Source: Amborella trichopoda (taxonomy: Eukaryota > Streptophyta > Magnoliopsida > Amborellales > Amborellaceae). From it: 64,000 nt of DNA. Position numbers and translations under genes: made by a program. Of the stretch, positions 23,276-35,400 are shown piece after piece. The notes beneath the pieces were generated by a model. It was not told the DNA's origin, made no database searches, and worked only from the letters and a program-made list of their open reading frames with translations. Within the stretch, counting starts at the first letter, position 1; every line of letters starts with the position of its first letter. The DNA lies in NCBI RefSeq assembly GCF_000471905.2, contig NW_006495273.1, positions 2,526,815-2,590,814 of the forward strand, written 5' to 3'.

Positions 23276-24038
23276 TGGGAGATTGATGTCCGTTTTTGTT
23301 TATAACAGTCTTTTCTTCTTAGCTATCATATGTCTCCATTGTAGATGAGTTACATAATGAATATAAGAATTCAAGATGTTATGTTGTAGCACCTCACCAC
23401 CCTGACCATTTAGTCTTGAGTGCATTGCTAATCCTACTAGCCTCCCCCTTTTCGCGAAACAACGTTGCTACTACTCTCTCTCTCCACAAAAACCAATCAT
23501 ACTCTCCCTGCCTCCCTCTCCACATAAAAACTCAAAATTTGTCACTAATCTTAACATGAAATCAAAAAATAAGAAATATAATAGATGTAAGGAAATAAAA
23601 TAAACAATTTTAGAACCATACAGTGATTAATTCTCAAATAAATGTAAAGAATAGTTATTTGCCAACTTCAATAATGCATATGTAATAGAGGAAGAGGGCT
23701 CATAGAACATAAATAAAATCTTGTGCATTCTAACATATACAATTATTTAGTATGACATAATAGCTTATAACTATCTTTATTAAAATTATTTTCTTATTAG
23801 TATGTAGGATATATTCTTAATTTTGTAAAAAATGATAAATATTTTTAATATTTAATTACTCATTAGAAAATCTAGAGATTGCTTATAATCAAATTTTACG
23901 ATAAAATTCAGTGCAGTTATAAATTAAAATTTTACATTTTTAAAGTTCTTAAAAATAGATAAATTAGTCATAAATGCAATTGAAACCAGACTTTGAGAAA
24001 AAAAAATATTATAAAATTGTTCTTATATTTATAATAAG
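23276..24038. other. AT-rich intergenic stretch
   Basis: A short CT microsatellite at about 23,470-23,520; the rest is AT-rich with no recognised feature. Confidence 0.4.
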
Positions 24039-24231
24039 AGTAATGATCCTATGAGACCCTCCCACACCCATGCGTGTAGGATCCCAAATGATCACCATTA
24101 AATTTGGTACAGATATCTAAGAAAGTTATCACATGGGTGTGGGACTTGATTTTTCTAAAGATATGTGCCTAATGGTGATCCTTTGGGGTTCTACACACAT
24201 TGGTGTGGGAGGGTCTCATAGGATCATTACT
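24039..24231. mobile_element. Fold-back MITE, family D, copy 1
   Basis: A 193-bp near-perfect palindrome. The left arm AGTAATGATCCTATGAGACC and the right arm, reverse-complemented, are the same for about 85 bp with roughly 10% differences, around a short centre. If transcribed it would fold into one long hairpin. No clear target duplication at this copy. Confidence 0.8.
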
Positions 24232-24444
24232 CTTTAGTATATATGACATATTTTGTTATTAATGATTTAATAAACCATAATGAAAAATCTTGAATCTAAA
24301 AAGTTTGAAAGTTTATAATAAATGAATTTTGAAACATAAAAATTTATTGCCAAATGAGATCATTTGATGTGTAATGATTTTGGGGAGGTTTGAAAATTTA
24401 AGTGATACCTTTCTATTAATAAATTTAAGTGACCAGCATTGCTT

Positions 24445-24815
24445 TATAAGACAAAATGTTGGTTGATCAGCAAACAACATACTATCAAATGAATGTAGTT
24501 AAGATGATGATATTGAGAAGGGTGATAAGAAAAGAAAGGATAAAATTCAGATTGAATACATTCAAAAAAATTTGGATGTGCCTCAATAGGTAATAAGATA
24601 AAAGAAAGTAAACCTACATGGGCTGATTATGTGCAATATTGACCTAATATAAGACCAATTGGAAGTGTGATTTAGTTCAAGTGAAAGGCTTAAAAGGATA
24701 AAAGGAATAATTTAAAAAGACAAATGAAAGTGGTATGACCCTCGATAGAGCAATGGCGATACCTTATCGCTGATCCTAAATAACAAGAACAAACTCAGGT
24801 GATGATGATGATCAA
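24445..24815 (+). mobile_element. RTE-type LINE 3' fragment
   Basis: Frame fragments match the C-terminus of plant RTE LINEs: a methionine/leucine-arginine block around MMMLRRVIRKERIKF, then HVQYxPNIRPIGS-like sequence, then a DRAMAIPYR-like end. The usual ...GTGATGATGATGATC trinucleotide tail follows near 24,800. 5'-truncated and decayed. Confidence 0.65.
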
Positions 24816-24861
24816 AGCCCCATTTATAGTGGGGTGAGGTTGGTATAAGGTGTCATTCTTA

Positions 24862-25186
24862 TACTATTGAAGTAAGGTGCGCCTCAAAATTATGCCAAAA
24901 AATGCAGTTTTGGTGCCTCAAATCCTTGCAATAATATGAAAATCTATTGTTGGCCCCAATTATGAAATTTAAAGTCAATTAAGCAGATCTATGAATACTT
25001 GAAAATATTGAAAATGAATGGTTCAGATAATGTGTTTTTTAGGATTAGAAATCCTTTTGTTTTTCATGTTTATAAATCTTGAGATCAAGATGATCGATTT
25101 GAGGATTTTCCAACATAAGAACAACCTTCACTAGTGAGTTTTTTAGGTGCACCTTGGTCGTACCATACAAGGTTGAGACCTTCTAT
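24862..25186 (-). mobile_element. MITE family B, copy 1
   Basis: Carries the subfamily hallmark AAGGTGCGCCTCAAAA at left and TTTTTTAGGTGCACCTT at right. The shared body in between includes AAGCAGATCTATGAATACTTGAAAAT and ATCTTGAGATCAAGATGATC. Confidence 0.6.
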
Positions 25187-25230
25187 AATTTTTTTTCCTT
25201 TATGGTGAGAGTAACATGAGTTTTTGTATA

Positions 25231-26010
25231 GGGCGTGGTTTGTATAAAGCCGAAGCTCTAAACAATCAAAGTAAAATGCACCTTCAAATAGTATTGATAA
25301 ATATGGTTTCAATACTGGAAATCTTCGTGATAACCTTAAAATATATTTTTCATCTCTAATTATAAAATTTAAAGCTTAAAAATTAGTATAGATCGAGTAT
25401 ATCTATTAAAACTTAAAAATATTGAAAAATTGACGATAAAAAATTTGTATTACAAGATGCAATATTTCCAAAACTTAAAATCTATTTTTTTTCTTTCTTA
25501 TATTCATACATCTTGAGGTCGAGATGATCAATTTGAGGATATATGTATATCCAAACAAACTCTTCTAATGAAATACTTGGGGTGCGATTGTTTAGAGGGA
25601 AAAGTTTATATAGAGCCGAGGCTCTAAACAATCAAATTTGAGCCTACCCCAAAAAGTTCGAGGTTGTTTTGATGCCCAAATATCTTCAAATTGGTCATCT
25701 CAACATCAAGATGCATATACATGAGAAAAAAATAGATTTCAAGTTTTGGCAATAGTGTATTTTGTAACGCATTTTTAGAGCGTCAATTTTCAAGATGTTC
25801 ATGTTTTTATAGATCTGTCGACACTATTTTCGAAGCTTTGAACTTTATAAGTAAATATGAAAATATATTTTAAGGCTATCACAAAGATTTCCAGTAGTAA
25901 AACCATATTTTTCGATACTATTTGAAGATAGCCTCTAATTTGATTGTTTAGAGCCTAGGCTCTATACAAACCGCACCCTCGTTTAGAGCCACGCACTTGT
26001 TTTATTGAAA
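25231..26010 (-). mobile_element. MITE family A, copy 3, split by copy 4
   Basis: The left end GGCGTGGTTTGTATAAAGCC begins a family A element in reverse orientation. Its right terminal repeat (GCGATTGTTTAGAG) is interrupted at 25,597 by copy 4 and resumes at 25,980 (CGTTTAGAGCC). It is therefore older than copy 4. Confidence 0.65.
25598..25979 (+). mobile_element. MITE family A, copy 4 (nested, best preserved)
   Basis: Starts GGAAAAGTTTATATAGAGCC and ends TCTATACAAACCGCACCCT. Each end has a perfect 7-bp stem with a 2-nt loop: TAGAGCC-GA-GGCTCTA at left, TAGAGCC-TA-GGCTCTA at right. Flanks TGTTTAGAG (25,589-25,597) and CGTTTAGAG (25,980-25,988) agree at 8 of 9 and are part of the terminal repeat of copy 3. 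Confidence 0.8.
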
Positions 26011-26020
26011 ATAATTAAAT

Positions 26021-26243
26021 AAGAGTGTGGTTTGCACAGTGCCTAGGCTCTAAACAATAAAATTAGAGCCTACTTTTAAATAGTATCGAGAAACGCTTGA
26101 AATCCATTTTTTTTCATGACTACGCATCTTGACGTCCAAATGATCAATTATAGGATATTTGGACATCAAAACAAGAGTGAAATTTTTTTTTACGTAGGCT
26201 CTTATTTGGTTGTTTAGAGCCTCGGCTCTGTATAAACTTTTCA
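26021..26243 (-). mobile_element. MITE family A, copy 5 (internally deleted)
   Basis: About 220 bp: left end GAGTGTGGTTTGCACAGTGCC, right end TAGAGCC-TC-GGCTCTGTATAAAC, with much of the body missing. Approximate flanks ATTAAATAA and ATTAAAATA. It ends about 170 bp before the ATR start codon. Confidence 0.65.
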
Positions 26244-26311
26244 CATTAAAATAATGCATTTCTTTTTTTGGTGGGGGAAGTTGGATCTTTAAAAGGGGTA
26301 AGCGTTATTGG

Positions 26312-26319
26312 CCGGGAAA
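26312..26319 (-). promoter_or_regulatory. E2F-like site before ATR
   Basis: CCGGGAAA (TTTCCCGG on the minus strand) fits the plant E2F degenerate consensus WTTSSCSS, 94 bp before the ATR ATG. A replication-linked control for a checkpoint kinase would be reasonable, but a single 8-mer match is weak evidence. Confidence 0.3.
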
Positions 26320-26412
26320 CTTTTGAAACTCGGAGGGAAATGGGGTGAGAGAGAGAGAGGGAAATGGAGTGAAGCAGAGAAAGAGCCTGAAAGATACAGG
26401 GTTCGAGAGAGA

Positions 26413-29400
26413 ATGGCGGGCCTTTATGGGCTCCTGCAAGACATTGGGGAGTGTATCACCCGCAAAAGCAAAAGCGACGACCCCTCCTCCCCTCATTCTG
26501 ATGACTTCTCCGTTGAGAGCAGATTTCGTTCTGTGCTCCCCAATCTCCTCCATGCTTTTGTCCTCCCTTCCAAGACAGGTCTCTCTCTTTTCGTTGATCA
26601 TCATCATCAAAATCCTGTTTGTCGTTGACAACATTATCATCATCTTCTTAGTTTTTTGTGTTTCTTTAACTCTTGCTCTGTTTTTTCTTTCCAGAAAATG
26701 AAAGGGAGCTAACTGCCATTTTAAAGCTAATTACTCACATCTGCAAGAATTACCCTGGTGTCTTCTTCAATGGTAAGGCTTCTGCTGTTCTTCCCATACT
26801 CGGACGCGTTATTCCCTTATTTGCGGAGCCATCTTTCTGGTAAGGTAACCTTGCATTTTAATGTTCTTCTTTTTCAAGTATCTTTCTTACTTTTCTAGTT
26901 AGCTTTAGTTCCATTAACTTTTGTAAATTGATGGTAAGTCCATTTTTAATTGACGTAAGTAAATGTATTACTAATTCGATCTCTCTGATTATGTACTGTA
27001 AGTAAATGTATCGCTAATTTGATTTCTCTGATTATGAATTTTGTTCCAAACATGGACTTTTTATTGGGATTCCTGTTTGGGTGGTGAGTATACTGCTCCG
27101 TTCATTTCTCTGATTATTATTTTTGTTCTAGATCTTATGTACTTATGCTTGGATATCTGTTTGGATGGTTAAATTATGGGATATTTGTCAAACGACACTG
27201 AAATATCATCTACTTAACATTTCACCCATTCATCAAACTACACTTAACATATCAACTATTCCAACTCATGACTCATGACTATGTGTTGTTGATGGGCTTC
27301 TTTAAATTAAATCTGGGATGGATAAGATCTTAAAATATTTTCTCTTTGTGATTTTTATGAATTTCCATTATTTGCAAGTTTACAAACTCAGTAGAATTAT
27401 GCATCTTGTTCCAACATGGTGATTTGTGTTTCGTTTTTCTCCTTCCCTGAGAATATCATATTCTTTTGAGAAGATAGTGGATACTGGATAATGATATGGT
27501 TGGAAACATGATGCTTTTCTATTCTGTGCACTTGGGAATCAGTTGAGTTGAGTTATGATTTTTTAGTAAGCAAATCACTATTGATATGCTCTTGATCTCA
27601 TATTGTATGCATGCGTATAAAGTTATAATTGCAAAGAAAGGAAAAAGCTATATTTATATATCACTTATTACTCAAATCAATACATAAAATATTAGGGTAA
27701 ATCGCGAGGTAAAAAATAAGGAGAAATCACAGGGATGAGAAATGAAAGGAATATCGCATCCAATCCTCTAACAATTCCGTTATGTATCTTGCAACTCCTT
27801 ATTCAAGGTTTTGTTTGTGATGAACAAAGTGGAACTCCCATATTTTAGTAATAGCCTTTAAAGAAATTATGGGTGGAACTCTCCAACAGAATGTTTTCCA
27901 TCACCTCAGTGAAAGCCAATTCATTCACATACAACTTATCAACAAGTGAAATTTTTTGTGAGACACATTAACAAAAAGAAACAAAATGAGAAAAAGTTAC
28001 CAAACTACCTATATGCTCTATCAAACTGCCATGAGAATAATGATACATCAATGCTATCCCTTGAGTTGGGCAATAAATGTCATTCTTCCCTGCCTGCTTG
28101 TAAAAAAAGGGAATCTAATACATGCAATAACTAGTGGCTAAGGAGAATCTAACACCCATGTTTTGCTTTAATGTTTCATTCCGTTTCTTAGTTTTTCCAT
28201 GTGCAATCTGATGTATGCTGCAATTTAGGAATGGTTTCATTTGTCACTTATGTTGATCTGCATGTGTAGTGTATGTGAATATGGTCAACATAAATAACTG
28301 CTCGAATACAAAAGAATAAAAGATAAAACAATTTATGATGTTGTTTTACATCTATCACATCCCAAAATATATGCTTGAGAAAATGTCAAATTTAAATATG
28401 ATGAGGCGATCGTAGTTTTTTGTTATGTGGATTAGATGGATTGTTGATTTGAGTACTGCCGAATTACTTATCAAAACACCTAGATCGTTTGTCAAAGTGG
28501 AAGGAGGGAACATTTTACTGTTTTAACGAGGCTGCCAATTGGGCCTGCTGGTCCATGGGCTTTTAGATCGGACCCAGTTCAGCCACAGAAGAAGGCCTCC
28601 TAGGCACGGCCCAGGCAGGGGCTGGTATGCCCGAATTGTTTTCAGGTCCGACCCGGGCCAGCCCAGGACAAGCCCAAAAATATATTTGAGATATATTTAT
28701 ATATTAACAAATGTATTTATTATTAAATATATATGTCTACATACTTATTTAGAGCCTGACTCAAATTTCTTTGGACGGGCCTGGCTTAGATAGCTATGTC
28801 CTCACAATTTCAGGCTGGGTCTGGACAGGCCTGAGCCCGTCCTGGTGGCAGCCCTGACTTTGAGTCACCTTGAGATCAGCACTGAAAGAATATTTTTGGG
28901 GTCAGGAATGCCAACTATGGGATCCTGCAACTAAGGTGCTGGGAACAAGAGGTTAAGATTGGGTTTGAAGTTGAGCACAAAAATTCCCTCGGCTCTTTAT
29001 TTGTGGAGTGGGATTAACTGAATTCAATTAAATGATTAGATGGTGAAGATGGTTTCACTGAAACTGTGACAGATTGTAGATGTTTAGTGTAATCTTAAAT
29101 ACCAAAAGGGTATCTCATAGTTTTGAAGATGGAGCCAGGCATAGGGGGGTGCTGACGAGATTATGGTTGCATTGGGTCATAGATTTGTCAATCTTGATTG
29201 GTTGGCATCTTGGAGATGCTTTGCTTTTCATCAGGCAGGTGCTTGACTGAGATGCTTTGACCTGTATAATTGGCTTTTCTAGTTGCTTCACAAGTCTCAT
29301 GTTTATTGTCAAAAAACAAAAACTACTCGACTAAGTGGATGGGAGGCATGATGTTGAAGCAGTTGCCCATTTTCCTACTAAGTGGATGGGAGGCATGATG

Positions 29401-32400
29401 TTGAAGCATGTACGAGTTCTCGAAGTTCAGATTAGGCAGCTATGTGCAAAAGATGAGCTATACTACCTACCTTTCAATCTCAGTTGCCAAGCCATTGAGA
29501 ACTTTGAAATTAAATTTGCCAAACTTCAAGAAAATATTTGTGTTTTCTTTCTTTGTAACGCCAAAGAGGGTGCTTGACTATGTGTTTTGATCTCTTCTTG
29601 CATAACTAGAGCTCTAACAACATGTTTGGGCATGTTTTTTATTTCTAAAGAAATTTCAAATTGCTGGTGTTCTCTCTTCATAGGCCTTAAAAGCTGCTTC
29701 ATAAGAAATAATAATCTTTCTAGCTTTCTCACAATTCTTTGATTTTAGATTTGTCATTCTTCTGTTTTATGACCATAAGCTCTTCCTAATCATTCAATGA
29801 TATTCAGCTCTCATCATCATGCAATTTTCGAGACTGTTACTTCCCTCTTGTCCTTGCTCCGTACTGGAGAAAGGGAAGCTTACCGCCAGTTTTTCTTGGA
29901 CTCTATGTTGCTTCTTGAAGGTATGGTTTGGAATTGGCCAATCTGAAGCATCACTCAGTAATACGTTTTATTTTCCCAAATTTTTTCATTTTTGTCTATT
30001 GCTTCTGCAAAACCTGACCTGCCTCATATTTTTGCAGATCTTTTGTCAGTGGCATCATTTTATGCAGAAAAATCGAACTTCACGGCTTCCACTACTTTGT
30101 CAATAACATGTTTCTGTGAATCTTTTTATGAGATTTCTAGTGCTCCAGCTCTTTTCTGCGACCTTCCACCTTGTTGCAAACCAGCAGGTGGTCATGGTAT
30201 TCTGGTGGACGTCACAGATGAACCACGGTGGCAGCCTTTCTCAATTTGGACTATCAAGATTCTTAGCAAGTGCCTCACAGAAGGCACTCTACATGTGGAA
30301 GGGCTCATCAGTCCTTCATTTATGTTGAGTGCATGTAACTTGCTATGTTATGGAGGTGCTGATTTGCATATGGTGAGCTAGTTGCCACTGAGAAATATGT
30401 TACTCAATTTTATATCCTTCATTTGTTATTTAAGAAAGGTGGTAGACTAGTTGGTGGATTATCTAATTCAATATCAGCTCGTAATATTTCAATGTTTTCT
30501 TTGTGCAAGTCCTGTTTTGACTTTGCACGTACTGCCGCAGCAGTACTGGATGCAGAACTTATTCCTGTTGAGAAGCTTATCCTATCAATAGCATCCATCT
30601 TGGCTCAAGATATCCAGAAGCTTTCAACATTCAGGTACACTTTTGAAACTGGGTTTGCTATTTCTGGCTGCCCAAACTCTTTTCTTCATTCAGCAGTTAA
30701 TCAGCAAACAAAAAATTCTTCTCGTATAAATAACGTAGTGGGTTCCTTGCAGAAATTGTGTTTATGATTCCACCATTGGTGCTTGCCTAACTGCATTGCA
30801 CTTTACCTGCCACAAGGATATTGTCGAGAGCACTGCTATGGATTTGCTTAGGGTTTTCCCGCTGACACTTCAGAATACAGAAAGCCCAGAGCTGAAGGTT
30901 GAAAATTGTTAACTTCGTGGTTCTTAATCTCGACAAAATATGCCAATGTTTTACAAATTCACTATTAATTTTTGATTGGGTTCCTTAGCAATTTCCATGA
31001 TTCTCTTGTCCAACTACTGTGCAATTTGTAATATGTTTTTCAGGTTGCTCTATGCAGTGCTTATACACGAATTGTCAAAACATGTCATCCGAACATTTGG
31101 GGGCCAGAATCTCTTCTGAAAATATTATCCTATTCTAAACCTTGTTTAGAACTGGTTGATTGCATTCAAGTGGTGATAAATTCACTTGGACCTTTTAACT
31201 CTGGAGGGAAATTTGACAATGGTAGTATGCAGGCTTCATGGTCCGCTTCATGTGACAGGGAATTGGAGACTGTCAGTGTGGGTGAGAAGAGAGTTGCTCA
31301 CAGTAACATTGACAACTTAAAAAGTAAGAGGCAGAGAATAGAGAAAGACGGCTTGCTTTCTGATGTTAACTTTCGAATTGGTGATGAAAACCATCCTACA
31401 GAAGACCTTCCACGTATTTCACACTTACCAAATATCATAAGTTCTGCATTTGATTCAGACAAAATATCATATGCAAATTACTGGAGAGGCATGCTTATTG
31501 AGTTTATTGGTCTTTTAAACTCTGGTGAATTAGAAAATAGGCCTTTAACACGAGAGAATGCTGTAATGGCTCTTAGCATACTTTGCATTGTATTCAGTAA
31601 CGATCCCTACAGTACCTTGACTGTCCAAATCTTTCAGCAAGTGCTGGAGTGGATACCTTGGATATTTGAGCAGGTATGCGAACATGGCAGACCATATTGT
31701 CATTTTTCTGTTGAAATACTTCCTTTTTGTTTTTTGTTTTAATACCTTTAAAGTTTGTTTTTCAATAAATTTCTTGAAACTTTTGTTTCAGGCAATGGAA
31801 ATAAATTGGTCCATATTCGATTTGTCCATCTATCTAGAAGCAGCTTATAATGTGTTGCTACTACAAAGTGAGCCAGTCGCCTATTCTTATTTTCTGTTCT
31901 AATTGTGTAGTACTCAAATGCATAACAGTTGAAGTTCCTGCTATGTTCTTCTACCAAGATTCGTTGTTTGTTGAATGTAGGTTTCCATCCCAAGGATATG
32001 AAGCCAATGAAAGATGGTGGTCATGGTTCTATTCCTAGTCTCTATTCCTACAACCTGCAGCTTTTACAATTGTTAAAACTTCCTTGGACACAATCTCATT
32101 TGGTTAATCAGGTTTATCCTCTATGGAAAGCAAAGTGCCTCTCTGTTAAAGTCCTCTCCTTGATGGGCATCAGACCAGATCTTGATATTTTGGACCTGGC
32201 ATTGCAAGACAATTATGAGGAGGTTAGAGTTGAAGCTGTTACTTCTATCCCAGTCTTTTTGTTATGCTTCAATCCGGATCAAATATCTTATGTATGCAGA
32301 AAAATAGAGTAAGTGAAAACTGAAATTGACTCATTTTTTGTGATTTTAAGTCCTTGGAGTCCATGTTGGATGGCTGATTTCTATATGGCATTGGTCGATG

Positions 32401-35400
32401 TTCCTTGAGCCTTTTACTTCACCTGGGGTAGAACTCCTTACAAAGACCGATTTCTTTGATTGCTATTTCTGTATTGTCTGATTCATGAGATTTGTTTAAT
32501 GATTCTCATTGGTGCCTAACATAACATGTGGCATTGGCAATTAATACTCCTTTTAGCTTACTTCTATTTACTCCATCTTTTCTCCTGTCTACTGTAACAT
32601 TGGGGTATCTTGGGTGTTTAACTGAGAGCCAGGCCTTAAACTTCCAATTGTCTTTTCACAGAGGCATCATTTAGATAAAGGTGCCTGAAACCAGCTGTTA
32701 TTTATACAGTTTTTCCTCTCAATCTCTTTCTCTTCCTCGTTTTATTTTTTTATTTTTTATTTCTTTTTTGTGTGATGGCTTTTCTGTGCTATCACCTTGT
32801 CCACTTACACAATATCCTCAGCCACCTTCATGTTTTCACTTTTCAGGCACTTCAGCCCTTATGATCCTCTTGACCTTGCTCCTTTGATCCAAATTAGCTG
32901 AGTTTTGGTACTCTTTCCTCCAAAACATTGGCCAAAGGGGTATCTTACATTCTTATTCCATACATGCATTTTATAGGATTCCTTTGGTGTTTTCTTTAGG
33001 ATGGTTAGCTGTAGAATTCAAACCTTGCGATGTTTACTAGGGCTCTCAATTCACTATCAACCGAGCCAAGATCCTGGCTTTCAATTATGATAATGTTTAG
33101 TTTACCTTAGAATGATATCCATATTCTTGTGATCAAAGGCATCTATTTGATTGCAGTACTACATTAAGGAATAAGAAGATTGTGAAGTATTTTCTTGCAT
33201 TTTGTGGTGCAACTTCAACATGATGTGCTGATAATAGCTGTTCGAGAGTGTGGAGAACTCTTGTGCATATTTTAAGTCACTAGGAACAAAAAAAATGTTC
33301 ATTGCACCTGGTTGCTGTTGCAATTCTGTGGTAGTTAATGGGGTTATCCTTTCCTTTGAGGCTGGTCAGACCTCCAAGTTGAGGTCTTTTATGATCAGAT
33401 GTCTTATCATTATTATAATTATTTTTTGCAACAAATCTATATTTTATATAGTATTCTCTCTTTATTTCTTTCCTGAAATAATGTGGTATTGTCATCTACC
33501 TGAAAATCCTCTCTTTTATGGCTGAATCCTGGTCTGGTGTTTGTATCTTCTAACTTCTTTCTTGCATTTAACTAGGGTCTTAGGGCAAGACAAGTCTGAC
33601 AAAGTAAATCAAGGTTTAGCCAATACAATTGGGTATATATCATGTCTTTATGGTTCTCTCTGCAATGCTGGATCCATGAAGGACAACAGTTCATGTAAGC
33701 TTTATGTAGAAGTTGGCAGAGGGAAGCAGAGTCAAACTTCAGAGTTTCTTTCCCAACGATTTTGGTGTCCCCAATGTGGCATCGGATCTCCATATGACCA
33801 AGAAAAGTTTCTTAATAGTAGATACCTTTCCCAGGTGCAATGCATAGATGATGGCTTTGAATTTGAGTTTGGAAAGATTCTGAAGCTCTTCTTTAAGCTT
33901 CTTCTGGAAGAATCATCAGAAGAAGTCCAAGTTGCATGTGTGGGAATCACATCTCGGGTTCTGATGCATATGCAAAAAGAAGCATTGACTGAGACAAGGT
34001 CTGAATGGATCCAATGCATTGACAAATTACTTCTTCATGATAAGAGGTCCATGAGAGAAGCATTTTGCTCGCAGATCTGTGGCTTCCTTTCAAGCCATGT
34101 ACTGGACTGTTTATTTTCTGAAGGAAATGAAAACAACAAGACAAAAGAGCAAAGACTTCTTGACAAATTGAAGCATGCTTTGGCAGCAACCGAGGATCCT
34201 GGGGTGTTTGAGACTCTACTAGAAACTGCAGCTGAGATCATGAAAGGTGTTGACTTCCATGGGCAGATTTTCTTTTTTGCTCTTGCTTTGTTGCTTGATC
34301 AGCTTGATAATCCTCATATCTCCGTGAGAATGACAGCTTCAAGGTTAATACTCAACTCATGCCAATTCCACTGTGGAGGTGGATTTGATTTGATATTTTC
34401 TAAGTTCACTAATATTAGGGATGAACTTTTTGAATATCTTTGTTCGAGGCTTGTGAGCCGTCCAGCAATGATCAGAGAGTTTTCAGAGGCAGTTGTGGGG
34501 ATCAAGATGGTTGATCTTGTCCGGATGATGATCCCTATTGTGCTCCCAAAGCTAGTGGTTTCTCAGAAGGATAATGATCAATCAGTCATTAATCTACATG
34601 AGCTAGCGAAGCACTTGGACACAGATTTGCCGCTGTTGCTTTTGGAGTGGTGCCACAAAGTGCTTGCCTTTGTTCTTTTGCAAGCAGATGGGAAAGAGTT
34701 GCTCTCTGCTTTGCAGTTTTATGAAATGCAGACTGGGTCTGACACCAGTGAAATTTTTGCAGCTGTTTTACCAGCACTTCTTGATGAGCTTGTACGTTTT
34801 CTTGGGGATTCTGATACTAATGAGACCAGCAGGAGGTAATATAAATGGTTTTTATGTTAACTGGAAGTATAATGTTATCACATGGACTATGGAAAGCCAT
34901 AGTCCATTGAGATCATATGTTCACCACTGTCCATTGAAATGTTGTACAGTAATGGAGACAGTGAGATCCAGCATTGGGTTATATCCTCTGGTGGGTTCCA
35001 CTCTCTTATCATCTTCTATCATTTTGTTGCTCCATCACTGTCCATCATTTCATTGGACCATCATGACATTAATGGACTGTGTACCCATTGTCCATTTGAT
35101 TATTTGTTATAATGCACTTTCTCTAAGTGTAGCGGTAATCTTTTCTTATGGCCCTTAATCCTTACTTTGCCCTTTTTGTGTTTTTTTTTCCAGGACTGCA
35201 CGAGTTCCTCAGATGATCCAAGAAGTTGCTAGTATTGTCACTGGCTCTAATGATCTACCGCAATTTTTGAGGAATCACTTTGTTGGCCTTATTAACAGTA
35301 TTGACAGAAAAATGCTACGTGTTGATGACCCCCTATTGCAGAAACAAGCTTTGAAATGTATAGAAAAACTTATTGAAATGATAGGTTCTCATCTCAGTAC

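Noticed and set aside
26308-26412. Extended ATR N-terminus in the same frame
   Set aside because: The upstream in-frame codon is TTG, and the sequence is a GA-rich leader; the ATG at 26,413 gives a start consistent with other plant ATR proteins.
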